From Corynebacterium sp. zg-331 (GTDB taxonomy: Bacteria; Actinomycetota; Actinomycetes; Mycobacteriales; Mycobacteriaceae): a stretch of DNA of 64,000 bases. Positions 1 through 9,121 of this stretch are shown here, piece by piece. The notes below the pieces were generated by a model. It worked only from the letters and a program-made list of their open reading frames with translations. It did not search any database and had not been told where the DNA came from. The DNA lies in contig NZ_JACMYD010000003.1 of the NCBI RefSeq assembly GCF_014267345.1, positions 186,001-250,000 on the forward strand, written 5' to 3'. Numbering within the stretch: the first letter of the stretch is position 1; each line of letters opens with the position of its first letter. A program made the translations under genes and the position numbers.

Positions 1-1104
1 ACCGCGCGGGACGTCCACCGTTCCGATAACCTCACCCACGGTGCCCTGGCTGTAGTAGAAGGGAATGGTCGGGTCAGGACCAAGGCCCATGTTCACCTTG
101 CGGACCACATCGACCAGCTCGGGCACCGCATAGGGATCGCGGTACTCCGGCTTGACCAGGGACTCCCAGGTCAGGCCCGGGGCGGTGCCCACGACCTCCG
201 TGATCGAGGCGCGCTCCATGCGAGCGAGCATCATGCGACCGAAACCGTTGAAGTACTTGTTCAGATCCAGCCCGTAGGCGCGGGACAGGCCCACCACGGC
301 CATCACCTGAATCGGGGCCCAGTAGGCGGAACCGCTAACGTAACCGATGTTGTTGATCGGGTTGACCAGCACGCCGCCGGTCGCGGCGCCCACCAGGTTA
401 TCGTTGATCTCCGGGGCGTAGGAGGGGGCAAGTTGCGCGGCCCAGTTGGTGGCGATGGAGCCTCCCGAGTACCCGAAGAGGCCCACCAGCGAATCCTGGT
501 TCAGTCCGGTGTCCGGCACGGACAGGGCCGCCCGGATGCCGTCCAGGGTGGTGGTGCCGTACTCGGGTCCGGCGATAAAGTTGGCATTCTGCCCCTCGAT
601 GTCCGGGAAGGCCACCGAGTAGCCGCGCGCCAGGAAATCAAGGAGCTGGGCCGTCTCCACGGTGGAGTAGGAGATGGTGCCCAGGGCCACGTCCCCGGCG
701 ATGGCGCGGGAGGGAGCATGCTCGGGATCCAGGGAATCGTAGATCGAGTGAATGGAGACCAGCTTGCCATTGCCCGGCCCCGTGGGCGAGAGCACGGAGG
801 TGATGCCGTGGGTCTTATTCCCCTGCGAGTCCGTGGTGACGTAGCGGATCTGCGCCACGTCCAGCGGCGTCGGGGCGCCGAGCGCATGGTAGGCCACGTG
901 GCGCACGCCCAAAACCTCACCGGGGTTACGCCCGGAGAGATCCTCATGATTTTCAAAGAAGCTGTGATCGGCCTGGCGCACCGAGGAGCCACCCATCGGA
1001 GCGCCGGGGTGCGGGCCTTCCAGCGAGGGCAGCGCGACGGCGGGAGCCGCCGGGAGGGCCGTCGCCACGGCGGTCAGGAACGCAAGCAAACGCGTCTTCT
1101 TCAC
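1..1104 (-). CDS. Secreted LIP-family lipase / alpha-beta hydrolase (C-terminus cut by window edge)
   Basis: Reading down from a GTG at 1104 gives 368 codons with no stop before base 1, so the C-terminus lies outside the window. Residues 1-24 form a Sec signal peptide (two Lys, then an Ala/Leu core ending in AVA). The body matches secretory (LIP-type, PF03583) lipases: a PDIEG segment at about 168-172 and the nucleophile elbow GYSGG at 211-215, with Ser213 as the likely catalytic serine. The catalytic Asp and His would be downstream of the cut. An in-frame ATG just upstream runs into a stop, which favours the GTG. It probably hydrolyses acyl esters outside the cell or at the mycomembrane; the substrate cannot be read from the sequence. 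Confidence 0.82.
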   Translation of the reverse strand, partial: MKKTRLLAFLTAVATALPAAPAVALPSLEGPHPGAPMGGSSVRQADHSFFENHEDLSGRNPGEVLGVRHVAYHALGAPTPLDVAQIRYVTTDSQGNKTHGITSVLSPTGPGNGKLVSIHSIYDSLDPEHAPSRAIAGDVALGTISYSTVETAQLLDFLARGYSVAFPDIEGQNANFIAGPEYGTTTLDGIRAALSVPDTGLNQDSLVGLFGYSGGSIATNWAAQLAPSYAPEINDNLVGAATGGVLVNPINNIGYVSGSAYWAPIQVMAVVGLSRAYGLDLNKYFNGFGRMMLARMERASITEVVGTAPGLTWESLVKPEYRDPYAVPELVDVVRKVNMGLGPDPTIPFYYSQGTVGEVIGTVDVPRG

Positions 1105-1236
1105 GTATTCATCCAATCTTCTCCACCACTGACGAAGTTTCACCCCCGAGCCAAACAACCAGGGGAAAGACAGGCGGAGCATAGCCAAAAGACATTTCCC
1201 TAAGGAAGCATAGCAAAACCAGTGTGACTGGTGTGA

Positions 1237-1359
1237 CTAGGCCTCAATCTCGCACACCCTCGCGGCGGCATGGCAGCGATAGACCACGTCACCGAGCCGC
1301 GACAGAACCCGCAGACTCAGCAGCCTTCCCAGCCATCTCCACCCCGCAATATCGCCCAC
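1237..1359 (-). pseudogene. Possible C-terminal remnant of a DUF393 (DCC-family) protein
   Basis: A 40-codon open stretch on the minus strand reads as WRWLGRLLSLR, then a Leu/Arg helix, then DVVYRCHAAAR. DUF393 thiol-disulfide-oxidoreductase-like proteins end this way, with a W-x-L-x-x-L helix, a short turn and a final Y-R-x-x-A-x-x-R helix. The family's N-terminal DxxCxxC motif is absent; going upstream the frame runs into the rplE terminator and rplE itself. I infer a decayed gene tail, but a chance open frame in GC-rich DNA is possible. Confidence 0.3.
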
Positions 1360-1374
1360 GATTCCGGTAAGCAA

Positions 1375-1414
1375 AGGAGGTTCCCGCCAACCTCCTGGCT
1401 GGCGGGAACCTCCT
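1375..1414 (-). terminator. Intrinsic-terminator-like hairpin after rplE
   Basis: A perfect 15-bp inverted repeat (1375-1389 with 1400-1414) encloses a 10-nt loop. It lies 28 nt past the rplE stop on the minus strand. The tail is only weakly T-rich, so termination is likely but not of the classical U-tract kind. It would close the rplN-rplX-rplE transcript. Confidence 0.75.
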
Positions 1415-1441
1415 GCAAACGCCGGGCAACCGGCGCGGGGG

Positions 1442-2026
1442 CTAGGCCTCCTTGGGCTGCATCTTGCCCTCGGCGTCCTTGAACGGGAAGCCGAGCAGGC
1501 GCAGCAGGGAGCGGCCTTCCTCATTGTTCGTGGCGGTGGTCACCAGGGTGATGTCCATGCCGCGCGGGCGATCAACCTTGTCCACGTCGATCTCGTAGAA
1601 CATCGTCTGTTCGGTCAGACCAAAGGTGTAGTTGCCGTGGCCGTCGAACTGGGTGTCGGAGAGGCCCCGGAAGTCGCGGATACGGGGCAGCGCCACCGTG
1701 AGCAGGCGATCCAGGAACTCCCACATGCGGTCGCCGCGCAGGGTCACCTTCGCGCCGATCGGCATGCCCTCGCGCAGCTTGAAGTTGGCGATGGACTTGC
1801 GCGCGCGACGGATCTGCGGCTTCTGGCCGGTAATGAGGGTCAGATCCTCGATGGCACCGTTGATGAGCTTCGAGTCGCGGGCGGCGTCGCCCACGCCCAT
1901 GTTCACCACGATCTTGGTCAGACCGGGGATCTGCATGACGTTCTCGTACTCATACTTCTCGTTGAGCTTGGCGCGGATCTCCTCGCGGTAGACGGTCTTG
2001 AGCCGCGGGGTGTAGTTCTCGCTCAT
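1442..2026 (-). CDS. rplE: 50S ribosomal protein L5
   Basis: This 194-residue protein is recognisable along its whole length as L5, which binds 5S rRNA in the central protuberance of the large subunit. It starts [10 protein letters not shown] and contains the conserved stretch [11 protein letters not shown] followed by a GQKP motif. It is the last gene of rplN-rplX-rplE. Its ATG overlaps the rplX stop by one base (TAATG), which indicates translational coupling. A strong hairpin follows. The length is slightly above the usual 180 or so, because of short N- and C-terminal extensions. Confidence 0.97.
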   Translation of the reverse strand: MSENYTPRLKTVYREEIRAKLNEKYEYENVMQIPGLTKIVVNMGVGDAARDSKLINGAIEDLTLITGQKPQIRRARKSIANFKLREGMPIGAKVTLRGDRMWEFLDRLLTVALPRIRDFRGLSDTQFDGHGNYTFGLTEQTMFYEIDVDKVDRPRGMDITLVTTATNNEEGRSLLRLLGFPFKDAEGKMQPKEA

Positions 2027-2340
2027 TAGATGTCCTTCCCGTTGCTACGCGCGATGCGGACCTTCTTGCCGTCCTCGTCGAAGCGGTAGCCGACGCGGGT
2101 GGGCTTACCCTCGGAGTCCAGCAGCATCACGTTGGACACGTGAATGGGGGCCTCCTGGGTCACGATGCCGCCGGACTCTGCGCCGCGCTCGGGGGCGGAG
2201 TTGGCCACGTGCTTCTTGATGCGGTTCACGCCCTCGACCAGAACCTTGTCGTTCTTGGGGAAGGCCTGGATCACCTTGCCCTGAGCGCCCTTATCCGGCC
2301 CGGAGATCACCTGGACCATATCGCCCTTGCGGATCTTCAC
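2026..2340 (-). CDS. rplX: 50S ribosomal protein L24
   Basis: This 104-residue protein carries the N-terminal KOW motif typical of L24 ([19 protein letters not shown] at about residues 5-23). L24 is an assembly initiator that binds the 5' part of 23S rRNA. The gene sits between rplN (1-nt gap) and rplE (1-nt overlap). The order L14-L24-L5 is the conserved start of the spc cluster. Nothing is unusual about the sequence. Confidence 0.97.
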   Translation of the reverse strand: MKIRKGDMVQVISGPDKGAQGKVIQAFPKNDKVLVEGVNRIKKHVANSAPERGAESGGIVTQEAPIHVSNVMLLDSEGKPTRVGYRFDEDGKKVRIARSNGKDI

Positions 2341-2341
2341 C

Positions 2342-2710
2342 TTAGATCACCTCCGGTGCCAGGGACACAATCTTCATGAACTTCTTCTCGCGCAACTCGC
2401 GGGCCACCGGCCCGAAGATGCGGGTGCCGCGGGGCTCGCCATCGTTCTTGATGAGCACGGCGGCGTTCTCGTCGAACGCGATGTAGGAGCCGTCCGGGCG
2501 ACGGGTCTCCTTCTTCGTGCGCACGATCACGGCCTTGACCACCTCGCCGGCCTTGACGTTGCCGCCGGGGGTGGCTTCCTTCACGGTGGCCACGATGGTG
2601 TCACCGATACCGGCAAAGCGTCGGGTAGAACCGCCGAGAACACGGATGCACAGGATTTCCCGCGCACCGGTGTTGTCGGCGACCTTCAGACGCGATTCCT
2701 GCTGAATCAC
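2342..2710 (-). CDS. rplN: 50S ribosomal protein L14
   Basis: This 122-residue protein starts with a GTG ([16 protein letters not shown] once initiated) placed behind an AAGGAG ribosome-binding site. That start gives the canonical length of 122; longer upstream readings would add a non-conserved Arg-rich tail. L14 binds 23S rRNA near the L19 and 30S interface. It is the first gene of this segment: in many bacteria rplN directly follows rpsQ, but here rpsQ lies 8.8 kb away. A separate promoter must therefore lie in the 175 bp upstream. Confidence 0.96.
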   Translation of the reverse strand: MIQQESRLKVADNTGAREILCIRVLGGSTRRFAGIGDTIVATVKEATPGGNVKAGEVVKAVIVRTKKETRRPDGSYIAFDENAAVLIKNDGEPRGTRIFGPVARELREKKFMKIVSLAPEVI

Positions 2711-2885
2711 TGCTGGTCTCCTTGACCTGGTTGAGTGTGCGCCAGATTTCCGTCCTGCGCGCACGCGGTCTATGTACAAAGCTCGTTTTCTGCGCCGACC
2801 ACAGGCCATTCGGGCTCGGAACGCACCCTCCACGCAGACAACCGCCCTATTAAATCACCTCATCGACTCCGGGCGCAACAGCGCC

Positions 2886-4880
2886 TCAGGGGGTAGCGGC
2901 CGCCGCGGCCGGCTTCGGCTCCACCGCCAGCAGCGCCTCCCCCGCCGTCACGACGCCGGGGAGCGCACGACTTGCCGCGGGTAGCACGGGGCCGGTCTTT
3001 TTGGCGTTGGCCACCACCACCGGGGTGGTCACCTCGTAGCCCGCACCCGTGATCGCTTCGATGTCGAACTCGCACAGCACGTCACCCACCTGCACCCGGT
3101 CCCCCTTGGCCGCGCGGGGGCTAAAGTGTTCTCCCTTGAGGTTCACGGTATCGAAGCCGATATGCATGAGGATGTCCACCGGAGAGCCATCCTTGGCCTC
3201 GGTACGCACGGCGAAGGCGTGGCCGCTGGGAAAAGCCACCGTCACGGTGCCCGCCACCGGGGAGCGCAGCACGCCCTCCCGAGGAACCACGGCCATCCCC
3301 GCGCCGAGCTTGCCCGCGGCGAACATCGGATCGGAAACCTCGGAGAGCTCCAGAACCCGGCCCGTGAGCGGGGAAGCCACGGCGGTGGCCTCGGCGGAGG
3401 CCGCCGCGCGGGGCTCCTCCGGGTGCCCGCCACCCACCACGGCGGCGGGAGCGTCCGGGTCGATCGTGCCGTTGCGGGCCACCAGGTAGCACCCGTAGCC
3501 CCAGGTGGCGGCGAAGGTGACCGCGAAGGTCACCGCCGAGAGAACAAGGAAGGTGCCCCAATCCCCGGCGCGCATGGAGACCACGCCGAGGAACCCGGCC
3601 GCGCCGAGCGCGGTGGCCTTGATCTTCCACAGCGCCACCAGCGCGCCGCCCAGGGCCGCCCCGCCCATGGCCACGAAGAAGGGCCAGCGCAGGCGCAGAT
3701 TCACACCGAAGATGGCGGGCTCGGTGATGCCGAACACCGCCGAGACGCCCGAGGCCCCCGCCAGGCCCTTCAGCTTGCTCGACGTGGCCAGCGTCCATAC
3801 GGCCAGGGTAGCCGCGCCCTGGGCGATGTTGGCCATGGAGGCCACGGGGAACACGAAGGAGCCGCCATCGGCCGCCCAAAGCTGGATCTCGATCGGCGGG
3901 AAGGACTGGTGCAGGCCGGTGATGACGATGGGGGAATAGAACAGGCCGAAGAGCAAGCCGCCGAGGGGGCCGGCCACGTGGTAGAGCCAGGCCAGCCCCT
4001 CACCCAAGGCGTCGCCCGCGGTGCGCATGACCGGACCCACGGCGAGGAAGGTGATAAAGCCGGTGACCAGGAGGGTCAGCACCGGGGTCAGCAGGAAGTC
4101 CACGGTGCCCTTGAGGCGCTTGTGCAGGAACTTCTCCGTGGTGGCCAGCAACCAGGAGACCACCAGCACGGGGAGCACCGTGCCCTGGTAGCCCGCCTGG
4201 GCGACGTGAAGGCCAAAGATGTCCCAGTGCGGCATCTGGCCGTTGGCCGTCGCCTCGGCCACCTCGTAGCCGTTGACCAGCATGGGCATGACCATCGCCA
4301 TGCCCATGCCCGCACCCAGGAACTCGTTGCCGCCGAAGCGCTTGGTGGCCGTATAGCCCACCAACACCGGGAGGAAGGCGAAGGGAGCGGAGGCCAGGAG
4401 GTTGATGAGTTCGGAAAGATCCGCCATCTGGGGGTAGGTGGCGATCAGGGAGCGCTCCCCGAACACACCCTGCGCGGTGAGGACGTTGTTGAGCGCCATG
4501 AGCAGGCCGCCGCCCACCAGGATGGGGATCAGCGGCACGAAGATATCGGAGAGCACCTTGACGGCGCGGGTCACGGGATTGCCGCCCGTGGCCGCGACCT
4601 CCTTGAGTTCCTCGGTGCTCACGGCGATGTTCTTGGTGGTCTGCGCCTCCATCTGGGCGAAAACCCGATCGACGTCGCCGGGCCCCACGATGACCTGAAA
4701 CATGCCGCCGGCCTCAAAGGTTCCCTTGAGGTCGGGATCGTTGTCCAGGCGTTCCCGGTCGATGCGGGAGCCGTCCTTGAGCACCATGCGCAGGCGCGTG
4801 GCGCAGTGTGCCGCGGCGACAAGGTTGTCCTCCCCGCCCACGGCCGCCAGCACGCGGCCGGCTACCTCTTTGTGTTCCAC
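2886..4880 (-). CDS. ptsS: Sucrose-type PTS permease EIIBCA
   Basis: A single 664-residue polypeptide has domain order IIB-IIC-IIA. The IIB phosphorylation Cys is at residue 26 (AAAHCATRL). The IIC domain has about ten membrane helices and the GITEPAIFGVN motif. The IIA domain has the active-site His at about residue 573 (MHIGFDTVNLKG). It takes up sucrose and phosphorylates it to sucrose-6-phosphate. The GTG start at 4880 reproduces the N-terminus of corynebacterial PtsS; an ATG further upstream would overlap scrB and adds unrelated residues. The neighbours scrB (upstream, 44 nt) and scrK support sucrose over beta-glucosides, since IIBCA families with this order share many substrates. Confidence 0.88.
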   Translation of the reverse strand: MEHKEVAGRVLAAVGGEDNLVAAAHCATRLRMVLKDGSRIDRERLDNDPDLKGTFEAGGMFQVIVGPGDVDRVFAQMEAQTTKNIAVSTEELKEVAATGGNPVTRAVKVLSDIFVPLIPILVGGGLLMALNNVLTAQGVFGERSLIATYPQMADLSELINLLASAPFAFLPVLVGYTATKRFGGNEFLGAGMGMAMVMPMLVNGYEVAEATANGQMPHWDIFGLHVAQAGYQGTVLPVLVVSWLLATTEKFLHKRLKGTVDFLLTPVLTLLVTGFITFLAVGPVMRTAGDALGEGLAWLYHVAGPLGGLLFGLFYSPIVITGLHQSFPPIEIQLWAADGGSFVFPVASMANIAQGAATLAVWTLATSSKLKGLAGASGVSAVFGITEPAIFGVNLRLRWPFFVAMGGAALGGALVALWKIKATALGAAGFLGVVSMRAGDWGTFLVLSAVTFAVTFAATWGYGCYLVARNGTIDPDAPAAVVGGGHPEEPRAAASAEATAVASPLTGRVLELSEVSDPMFAAGKLGAGMAVVPREGVLRSPVAGTVTVAFPSGHAFAVRTEAKDGSPVDILMHIGFDTVNLKGEHFSPRAAKGDRVQVGDVLCEFDIEAITGAGYEVTTPVVVANAKKTGPVLPAASRALPGVVTAGEALLAVEPKPAAAAATP

Positions 4881-4924
4881 GGTGGTTATTCCGCTTTCTG
4901 TGTGAATGTGTGTGATGGAAAAGC

Positions 4925-6379
4925 CTACGGGTGGCGCCAGCTGGCCCCCGGCGTGCAAAACGCCTGAAGGCTGGCGGTAACCCCGCTGGTGCCGGCGAAG
5001 ATCTCCACGGCCGCGCCATCGACGATCACCTCCAACGGGCCGGGCTCCACCCGGAAGGTGCGAGTGTCCCAGGCGTTGCCGTCGCCGCGGTCCAGCGCGG
5101 CGTGCCCACCCCGGCGCCCCACGGAGAGCACCCCAGCGGCCGCCTCGTAGGCCAACCGCACCTGAGTCTCGCCGGCGGTATCCACCAGCCGTTTGTCGAT
5201 GTCCTCGCCGCCGAGGGAAGCGGTGAGGCGGAAGGCGTTGGGGGCGTCCAACCGCGCGGGCAGCAGGGGTTCCTGGCGCAGCCGACCACCGACGAGCGTG
5301 AGCCGACGCAGGCAGGTAAGCATATGCACCCAGCCCTCGGCCAGGGAGGGCTTATCGTCCTGCGCGGGCTGACCCATCCAGGCGAGCATGAGGGCGGCGT
5401 CGGGAGACTCCGGAATGAGGTGCGGGGCGTAGAACTCGTGGCCGTAGTCCAGCTCGCTGAAGCCGCGGGTCACGCGGAAGGTGGTGCCCTCGAGGTGCCC
5501 CACCAGGTAGCCGCACTGATCGGCACTGGCGTAGTGCGTGACCATCACATCGGGGTTCTCCGGGAGCACCTCCTCGACCTCGTCGAGGCCTTGCGGGCAG
5601 ATCACCAGCACGTCCATGTCCTCGCCGGTGCGCCGGTCGATGAGCCGGATGAGGTTGGGGCACTCCCACATGTAGCCGTCGGGAAGAAGGTCCGGGGCAT
5701 CGCCCGGGACGGCCCCGCTGGTATCGAAGTCCAGTGGCCCGGCGAACTCCCAGTCCCGGAGGTTCACGGAGCGGTACAGTACCGCCGTGCCCTCGCCGCG
5801 ACCCGGGCCACCCTCCCCCTCCCCGCGCTGGGCACCGAGCACCATGCGCCAGGCGCCGGGGCGCTCGGGATCCGGCCCCACGTGCGGGTCGCGGTAGTGC
5901 GGGGTAAAGCCCTCGGGGCGGGTCGCGATGACCGGGTTGTGTTCCACCCGCCGGTACACCCCGCCCAGCGGTCCGTCCGGGTCGTCGAGCAGCGTGAGGT
6001 TTTGGCTGGCCTGCCGCCCCCGCTCGGTCTTGAGATTTCCGGTGTAGAACAGGGCCACCTCGGCGCTTCCCCCGTATTCCCCGCGCAGATGGTCCGGGAT
6101 GCGCACCGCGCAGCCGGAGTAGCAGCCGTGGGCGTCGTAGGGATAACCCGGTTCCATGGCGGCGGGCAGGTGATGAGGAACGAAGGCACGGGGTCCGGTC
6201 AACGGGATCGCGGCATGCCCCCAGCCGGTGCGCTTGGCGGCGTGGGGGAACACGGGATCGTGCTGGTAATGCACGTGCACGGTGGTGCCGCTGAGAAAAA
6301 GCCCGTTGGGGTCGTTGAGCCGCCCCTGCGGCGGCGAAACGTGATAAGCGGGGCGGTAGTGATGCTGCGCCATGCCCAC
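4925..6379 (-). CDS. scrB: Sucrose-6-phosphate hydrolase (GH32)
   Basis: This 484-residue GH32 enzyme has all three signature blocks. The nucleophile is Asp23 in NDPNG, the transition-state block is RDP at 163-165, and the acid/base Glu is Glu239 in WEC. A C-terminal beta-sandwich follows. It would cleave sucrose-6-phosphate to glucose-6-phosphate and fructose in the cytoplasm. It lies directly upstream of ptsS on the same strand, and scrK is divergent, so one intergenic region can control uptake and both catabolic steps. The start may be the GTG at 6379 or the ATG two codons in; neither has a strong ribosome-binding site. Confidence 0.9.
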   Translation of the reverse strand: MGMAQHHYRPAYHVSPPQGRLNDPNGLFLSGTTVHVHYQHDPVFPHAAKRTGWGHAAIPLTGPRAFVPHHLPAAMEPGYPYDAHGCYSGCAVRIPDHLRGEYGGSAEVALFYTGNLKTERGRQASQNLTLLDDPDGPLGGVYRRVEHNPVIATRPEGFTPHYRDPHVGPDPERPGAWRMVLGAQRGEGEGGPGRGEGTAVLYRSVNLRDWEFAGPLDFDTSGAVPGDAPDLLPDGYMWECPNLIRLIDRRTGEDMDVLVICPQGLDEVEEVLPENPDVMVTHYASADQCGYLVGHLEGTTFRVTRGFSELDYGHEFYAPHLIPESPDAALMLAWMGQPAQDDKPSLAEGWVHMLTCLRRLTLVGGRLRQEPLLPARLDAPNAFRLTASLGGEDIDKRLVDTAGETQVRLAYEAAAGVLSVGRRGGHAALDRGDGNAWDTRTFRVEPGPLEVIVDGAAVEIFAGTSGVTASLQAFCTPGASWRHP

Positions 6380-6438
6380 CAGAATAGCCGCCGCGATGTG
6401 TCCCTAGCCACCCCATAGCGCCCGATTCCTTCTTTTTC

Positions 6439-6501
6439 TTGCCCGTTCCATCCCAAAATACCCGAGAAACATGCCCGTTCCCCCTTCCGATCGGGCATAA
6501 T
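6439..6501. promoter_or_regulatory. Candidate operator in the scrB/scrK divergent promoter region
   Basis: The 206-bp gap between the two divergent starts holds two copies of GCCCGTTCC, at 6441-6449 and 6473-6481, spaced 32 bp or about three helical turns. The second copy is the left arm of an inverted repeat, ATGCCCG (6471-6477) and CGGGCAT (6492-6498). A CATAAT hexamer at 6496-6501 could be the -10 of scrK. The arrangement looks like a LacI- or GntR-type control region. No regulator gene is in the window. Confidence 0.4.
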
Positions 6502-6585
6502 CGCGCCCTCATCCTTGCTACCGTGGCACCTAACCGGCGTGCACAGAACGCCGTGATCCGATCGCACCACCACCGGGAGGCACCC

Positions 6586-7488
6586 ATGATCACCGTCTAC
6601 GGCGAGGGGCTCATCGACCTCGTCCCCGCCGACCCCACCCCGCTGGCCCCGCTGCGCCCAGCCCTCGGCGGCGGCCCCTACAACGTGGCCGTGGCCGCCG
6701 CCCGCCTGGGAGCGGAGGTGGCCTTCCAATCCCGCCTGTCCACCGATGCCTTCGGCGAGGCCCTAACGCGCGCTCTCCGCGAAGAAGGCGTGGATACCTC
6801 GGGCGTGCAGCGCGGCGAGGCACCCACCACGCTCGCGGTGACCAGCATGGATCGCACCGGTTCCGCAAGCTACTCCTTTTACACGCAGGGCACCGCGGAT
6901 CGCCTCGCCCGCCCGTGGGCCACCGACGCTCCGATCGCCTGCTTTGGCACCTGCTCGCTGGCGCTGGAACCCGCCGCGAGCCGCTACGCGGAAGTGCTGC
7001 GCGAGATGGCCACCCGGGGCGCCCTCGTGGCCCTCGACCCCAACATCCGCGCTTTCTCCGCCACCACACGCCACCGCGCGTTCCTCCGCAGCCTCCTCCC
7101 GGATGTCACGCTGCTGAAGCTCTCCGAGGAGGAAGTGGAGTTCCTCGGCGGGATCGAGGAGATCGCCGCCCCCGTCATCGTCATCACGCGCGGCGGGGAG
7201 GGCCTGAGCGTGCGCACCGCGCGGGCTCGGGTGGACATTCCCGCCGTGCCCGTCGCCGTGGCGGACACCATCGGCGCGGGCGATACCGTCCTGGCCGCCC
7301 TGCTCGCCTACGCGGATCGGCGGGGGTGGGGCCCCGATTCCCTCGCGGGGCTGGGCGAGGCGGATTGGCGGAAGGTACTGCGCTTCGCCGCCACTGGCGC
7401 CGCCCTGACCTGTTCGCGACCGGGCGCTCAGCCGCCCACCCGGCACGAGGTGCTCGCGGCTATCGACGCTCCCGCTGTCTCCGCTTAG
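6586..7488 (+). CDS. scrK: Fructokinase, PfkB family
   Basis: This 300-residue sugar kinase of the ribokinase/PfkB fold has an N-terminal GGGPYNVA substrate motif and the catalytic DTIGAGD near residue 233. The ATG at 6586 is preceded by a good GGGAGG ribosome-binding site; upstream in-frame codons have none. It would phosphorylate the intracellular fructose released by ScrB, completing the sucrose route. Many corynebacteria, C. glutamicum among them, are reported to lack fructokinase and export this fructose, so its presence matters. The last 29 bases overlap the 3' end of the convergent AMP-ligase gene. Confidence 0.87.
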   Translation: MITVYGEGLIDLVPADPTPLAPLRPALGGGPYNVAVAAARLGAEVAFQSRLSTDAFGEALTRALREEGVDTSGVQRGEAPTTLAVTSMDRTGSASYSFYTQGTADRLARPWATDAPIACFGTCSLALEPAASRYAEVLREMATRGALVALDPNIRAFSATTRHRAFLRSLLPDVTLLKLSEEEVEFLGGIEEIAAPVIVITRGGEGLSVRTARARVDIPAVPVAVADTIGAGDTVLAALLAYADRRGWGPDSLAGLGEADWRKVLRFAATGAALTCSRPGAQPPTRHEVLAAIDAPAVSA

Positions 7489-9085
7489 ACACCTTGCCCA
7501 CCCCGGTATAGGGAAATTCCGATACGATCTCGACGACGTCGGGCACCGCAAAGCTCGACGATCCGGACTCGCGAACAAACTTCCGCAGGTCAACAGCGGT
7601 AAGCTCCCGCCCTTGCTGCGGGATCACGTAGGCCACGATCTTTTCCCCCAGCACCTCATCCGGTGCCCCCACCACGGAAGCATCGTGCACGCCGGGGTGC
7701 CCCAGCAGGGCATTCTCCACGGCCTCGGGGGCCACCTTCTCCCCGCCCCGGTTGATCTGATCCTTGGCCCGGCCCACCACCGTGATGTTGCCGCGTACGT
7801 CCACGGTGGCGATGTCTCCGGTGCGGTAAAAACCATCCTCGGTAAAGGAACGCGCATTGGCCTCGGGATTGCGGTGATAGCGGCGAATCGTGTAAGGCCC
7901 GCGCGTGATCAACTCGCCCGGCTGCCCAGCGGGTACGTCCTTGCCCTCGGCGTCGATGAGGCGCACGTCGTCGTGAGGAGAGACCGGACGCCCCTGGGTG
8001 GCGATCACAACCTCCTCGGGATCGTCCAGCCTGGTGTAATTGACCAGGCCCTCCGCCATGCCAAAGACCTGCTGCAGCCGGCACCCCAACTCCGGGGTCA
8101 CGCGGCGCGCCACGGCCGCAGACAGCTTGGCCCCACCCACCCACAGGGTGCGCAGCGCGGAAAGATCATACCCGGCCCGCTCCGGAAAATGAAGGTAGCT
8201 CAGGAGCATGGGCGGCACCAGGGCGGCGTGAGTGACCCGATGCCTCTCCATCAGCGGCAGCACCGTCATGGGGCTGGGATCCGGGGAAAAAACGATGTGC
8301 GCCCCGCGCATCATGGCCCCGAGTATCCCCGGCGAGGACATCGAGAAGTTATGCGCGGCGGGCAGGACGGTCAACAGCACGCTGTCCTCATCCAGGTCGC
8401 ACACCTCGAGGGAGGCACGCACGGAATACAGGTAGTCATCGTGGGTCTTGGGAATCAGCTTGGGGACGCCGGTGGTGCCGCCCGAAAGCTGAAGAAAGGC
8501 CAGCTCCGCGGGGTCTACCTCCGCCGGGGTCGGGACGGGTTCCGTGCCCCAGGGGCAGTCCGCCGAGCACGTATCGACCTCCACCCGCACCACGTCGGGG
8601 CGCCGCCGCTCCAGGTCGCGAATCACGCGGGCGTGGTGCCGATCCCCCTTGACCGGGCCGACGTAGTGGCGTGCCGGCGCGGTATCCGCAAAGTGCACGA
8701 CCTCCGTGGAGCCGTGGGCGGGCAGGGTCATCACCGGGATGGCCCCCAACCGCCAGACCCCCAGAATGGTCTCCAGGTAGGCCACGGAGTTGGGCATCTG
8801 CACGAGGACGCCGTCGCCGCGGCACACCCCCACCGCCGCCAACCTGGCCGAGGCGGCGGCCACCGTCTCGGCCAGCTGCGCCCAGGTCAGCGAGCGGTAG
8901 CGGTCGGTGGCCGCCAGCCGATCCGGGTACCGTTCCACCGTGCGGCTAAACATCCGCCAGTGATGGTCTCCCGTCCACAACCCCTCCTCGCGGTACCGCC
9001 GGGCCACCTCCTCGGGGACACCGGTGGCCACCATGCCGGGGGTGGTAGCCGCCCGCAGTGCGTTGAGTTCTTTTTCTTCCGTCAC
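7460..9085 (-). CDS. 2,3-dihydroxybenzoate-AMP ligase-like adenylating enzyme (EntE/DhbE type)
   Basis: This 541-residue stand-alone adenylation enzyme has the P-loop SGGTTGVPK at 201-209, the aryl-acid motif HN at 245-246, a YRTGD core and a C-terminal catalytic Lys in a GVGKVSKR tail. In this family the residue matching DhbE Ser240 separates dihydroxybenzoate users (Ser) from salicylate users (Cys). Here it is Ser251, so 2,3-dihydroxybenzoate is the likelier substrate. The GTG start has an AAGGAG site. An iron box lies 37 nt upstream. No isochorismate synthase, aryl carrier protein or NRPS lies nearby, so the partner genes must be elsewhere or absent. Confidence 0.8.
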   Translation of the reverse strand: MTEEKELNALRAATTPGMVATGVPEEVARRYREEGLWTGDHHWRMFSRTVERYPDRLAATDRYRSLTWAQLAETVAAASARLAAVGVCRGDGVLVQMPNSVAYLETILGVWRLGAIPVMTLPAHGSTEVVHFADTAPARHYVGPVKGDRHHARVIRDLERRRPDVVRVEVDTCSADCPWGTEPVPTPAEVDPAELAFLQLSGGTTGVPKLIPKTHDDYLYSVRASLEVCDLDEDSVLLTVLPAAHNFSMSSPGILGAMMRGAHIVFSPDPSPMTVLPLMERHRVTHAALVPPMLLSYLHFPERAGYDLSALRTLWVGGAKLSAAVARRVTPELGCRLQQVFGMAEGLVNYTRLDDPEEVVIATQGRPVSPHDDVRLIDAEGKDVPAGQPGELITRGPYTIRRYHRNPEANARSFTEDGFYRTGDIATVDVRGNITVVGRAKDQINRGGEKVAPEAVENALLGHPGVHDASVVGAPDEVLGEKIVAYVIPQQGRELTAVDLRKFVRESGSSSFAVPDVVEIVSEFPYTGVGKVSKRRQRERR

Positions 9086-9121
9086 CCTGGATCTCCTTGT
9101 GCCCATAGCCGCAGCAATAAC

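Noticed and set aside
2711..2833. Longer rplN start
   Set aside because: The extra Arg-rich residues are not part of L14. The GTG at 2710 has a good ribosome-binding site and gives the canonical 122 residues.
4881..4924. GlxR/CRP site in TGTGTGAATGTGTGTGA before ptsS
   Set aside because: The TGTGA repeats are direct, not the inverted TGTGA-N6-TCACA needed for that family.
3126..6418. Long plus-strand frames opposite ptsS and scrB
   Set aside because: Both are shadows of genes with complete catalytic motifs on the minus strand.
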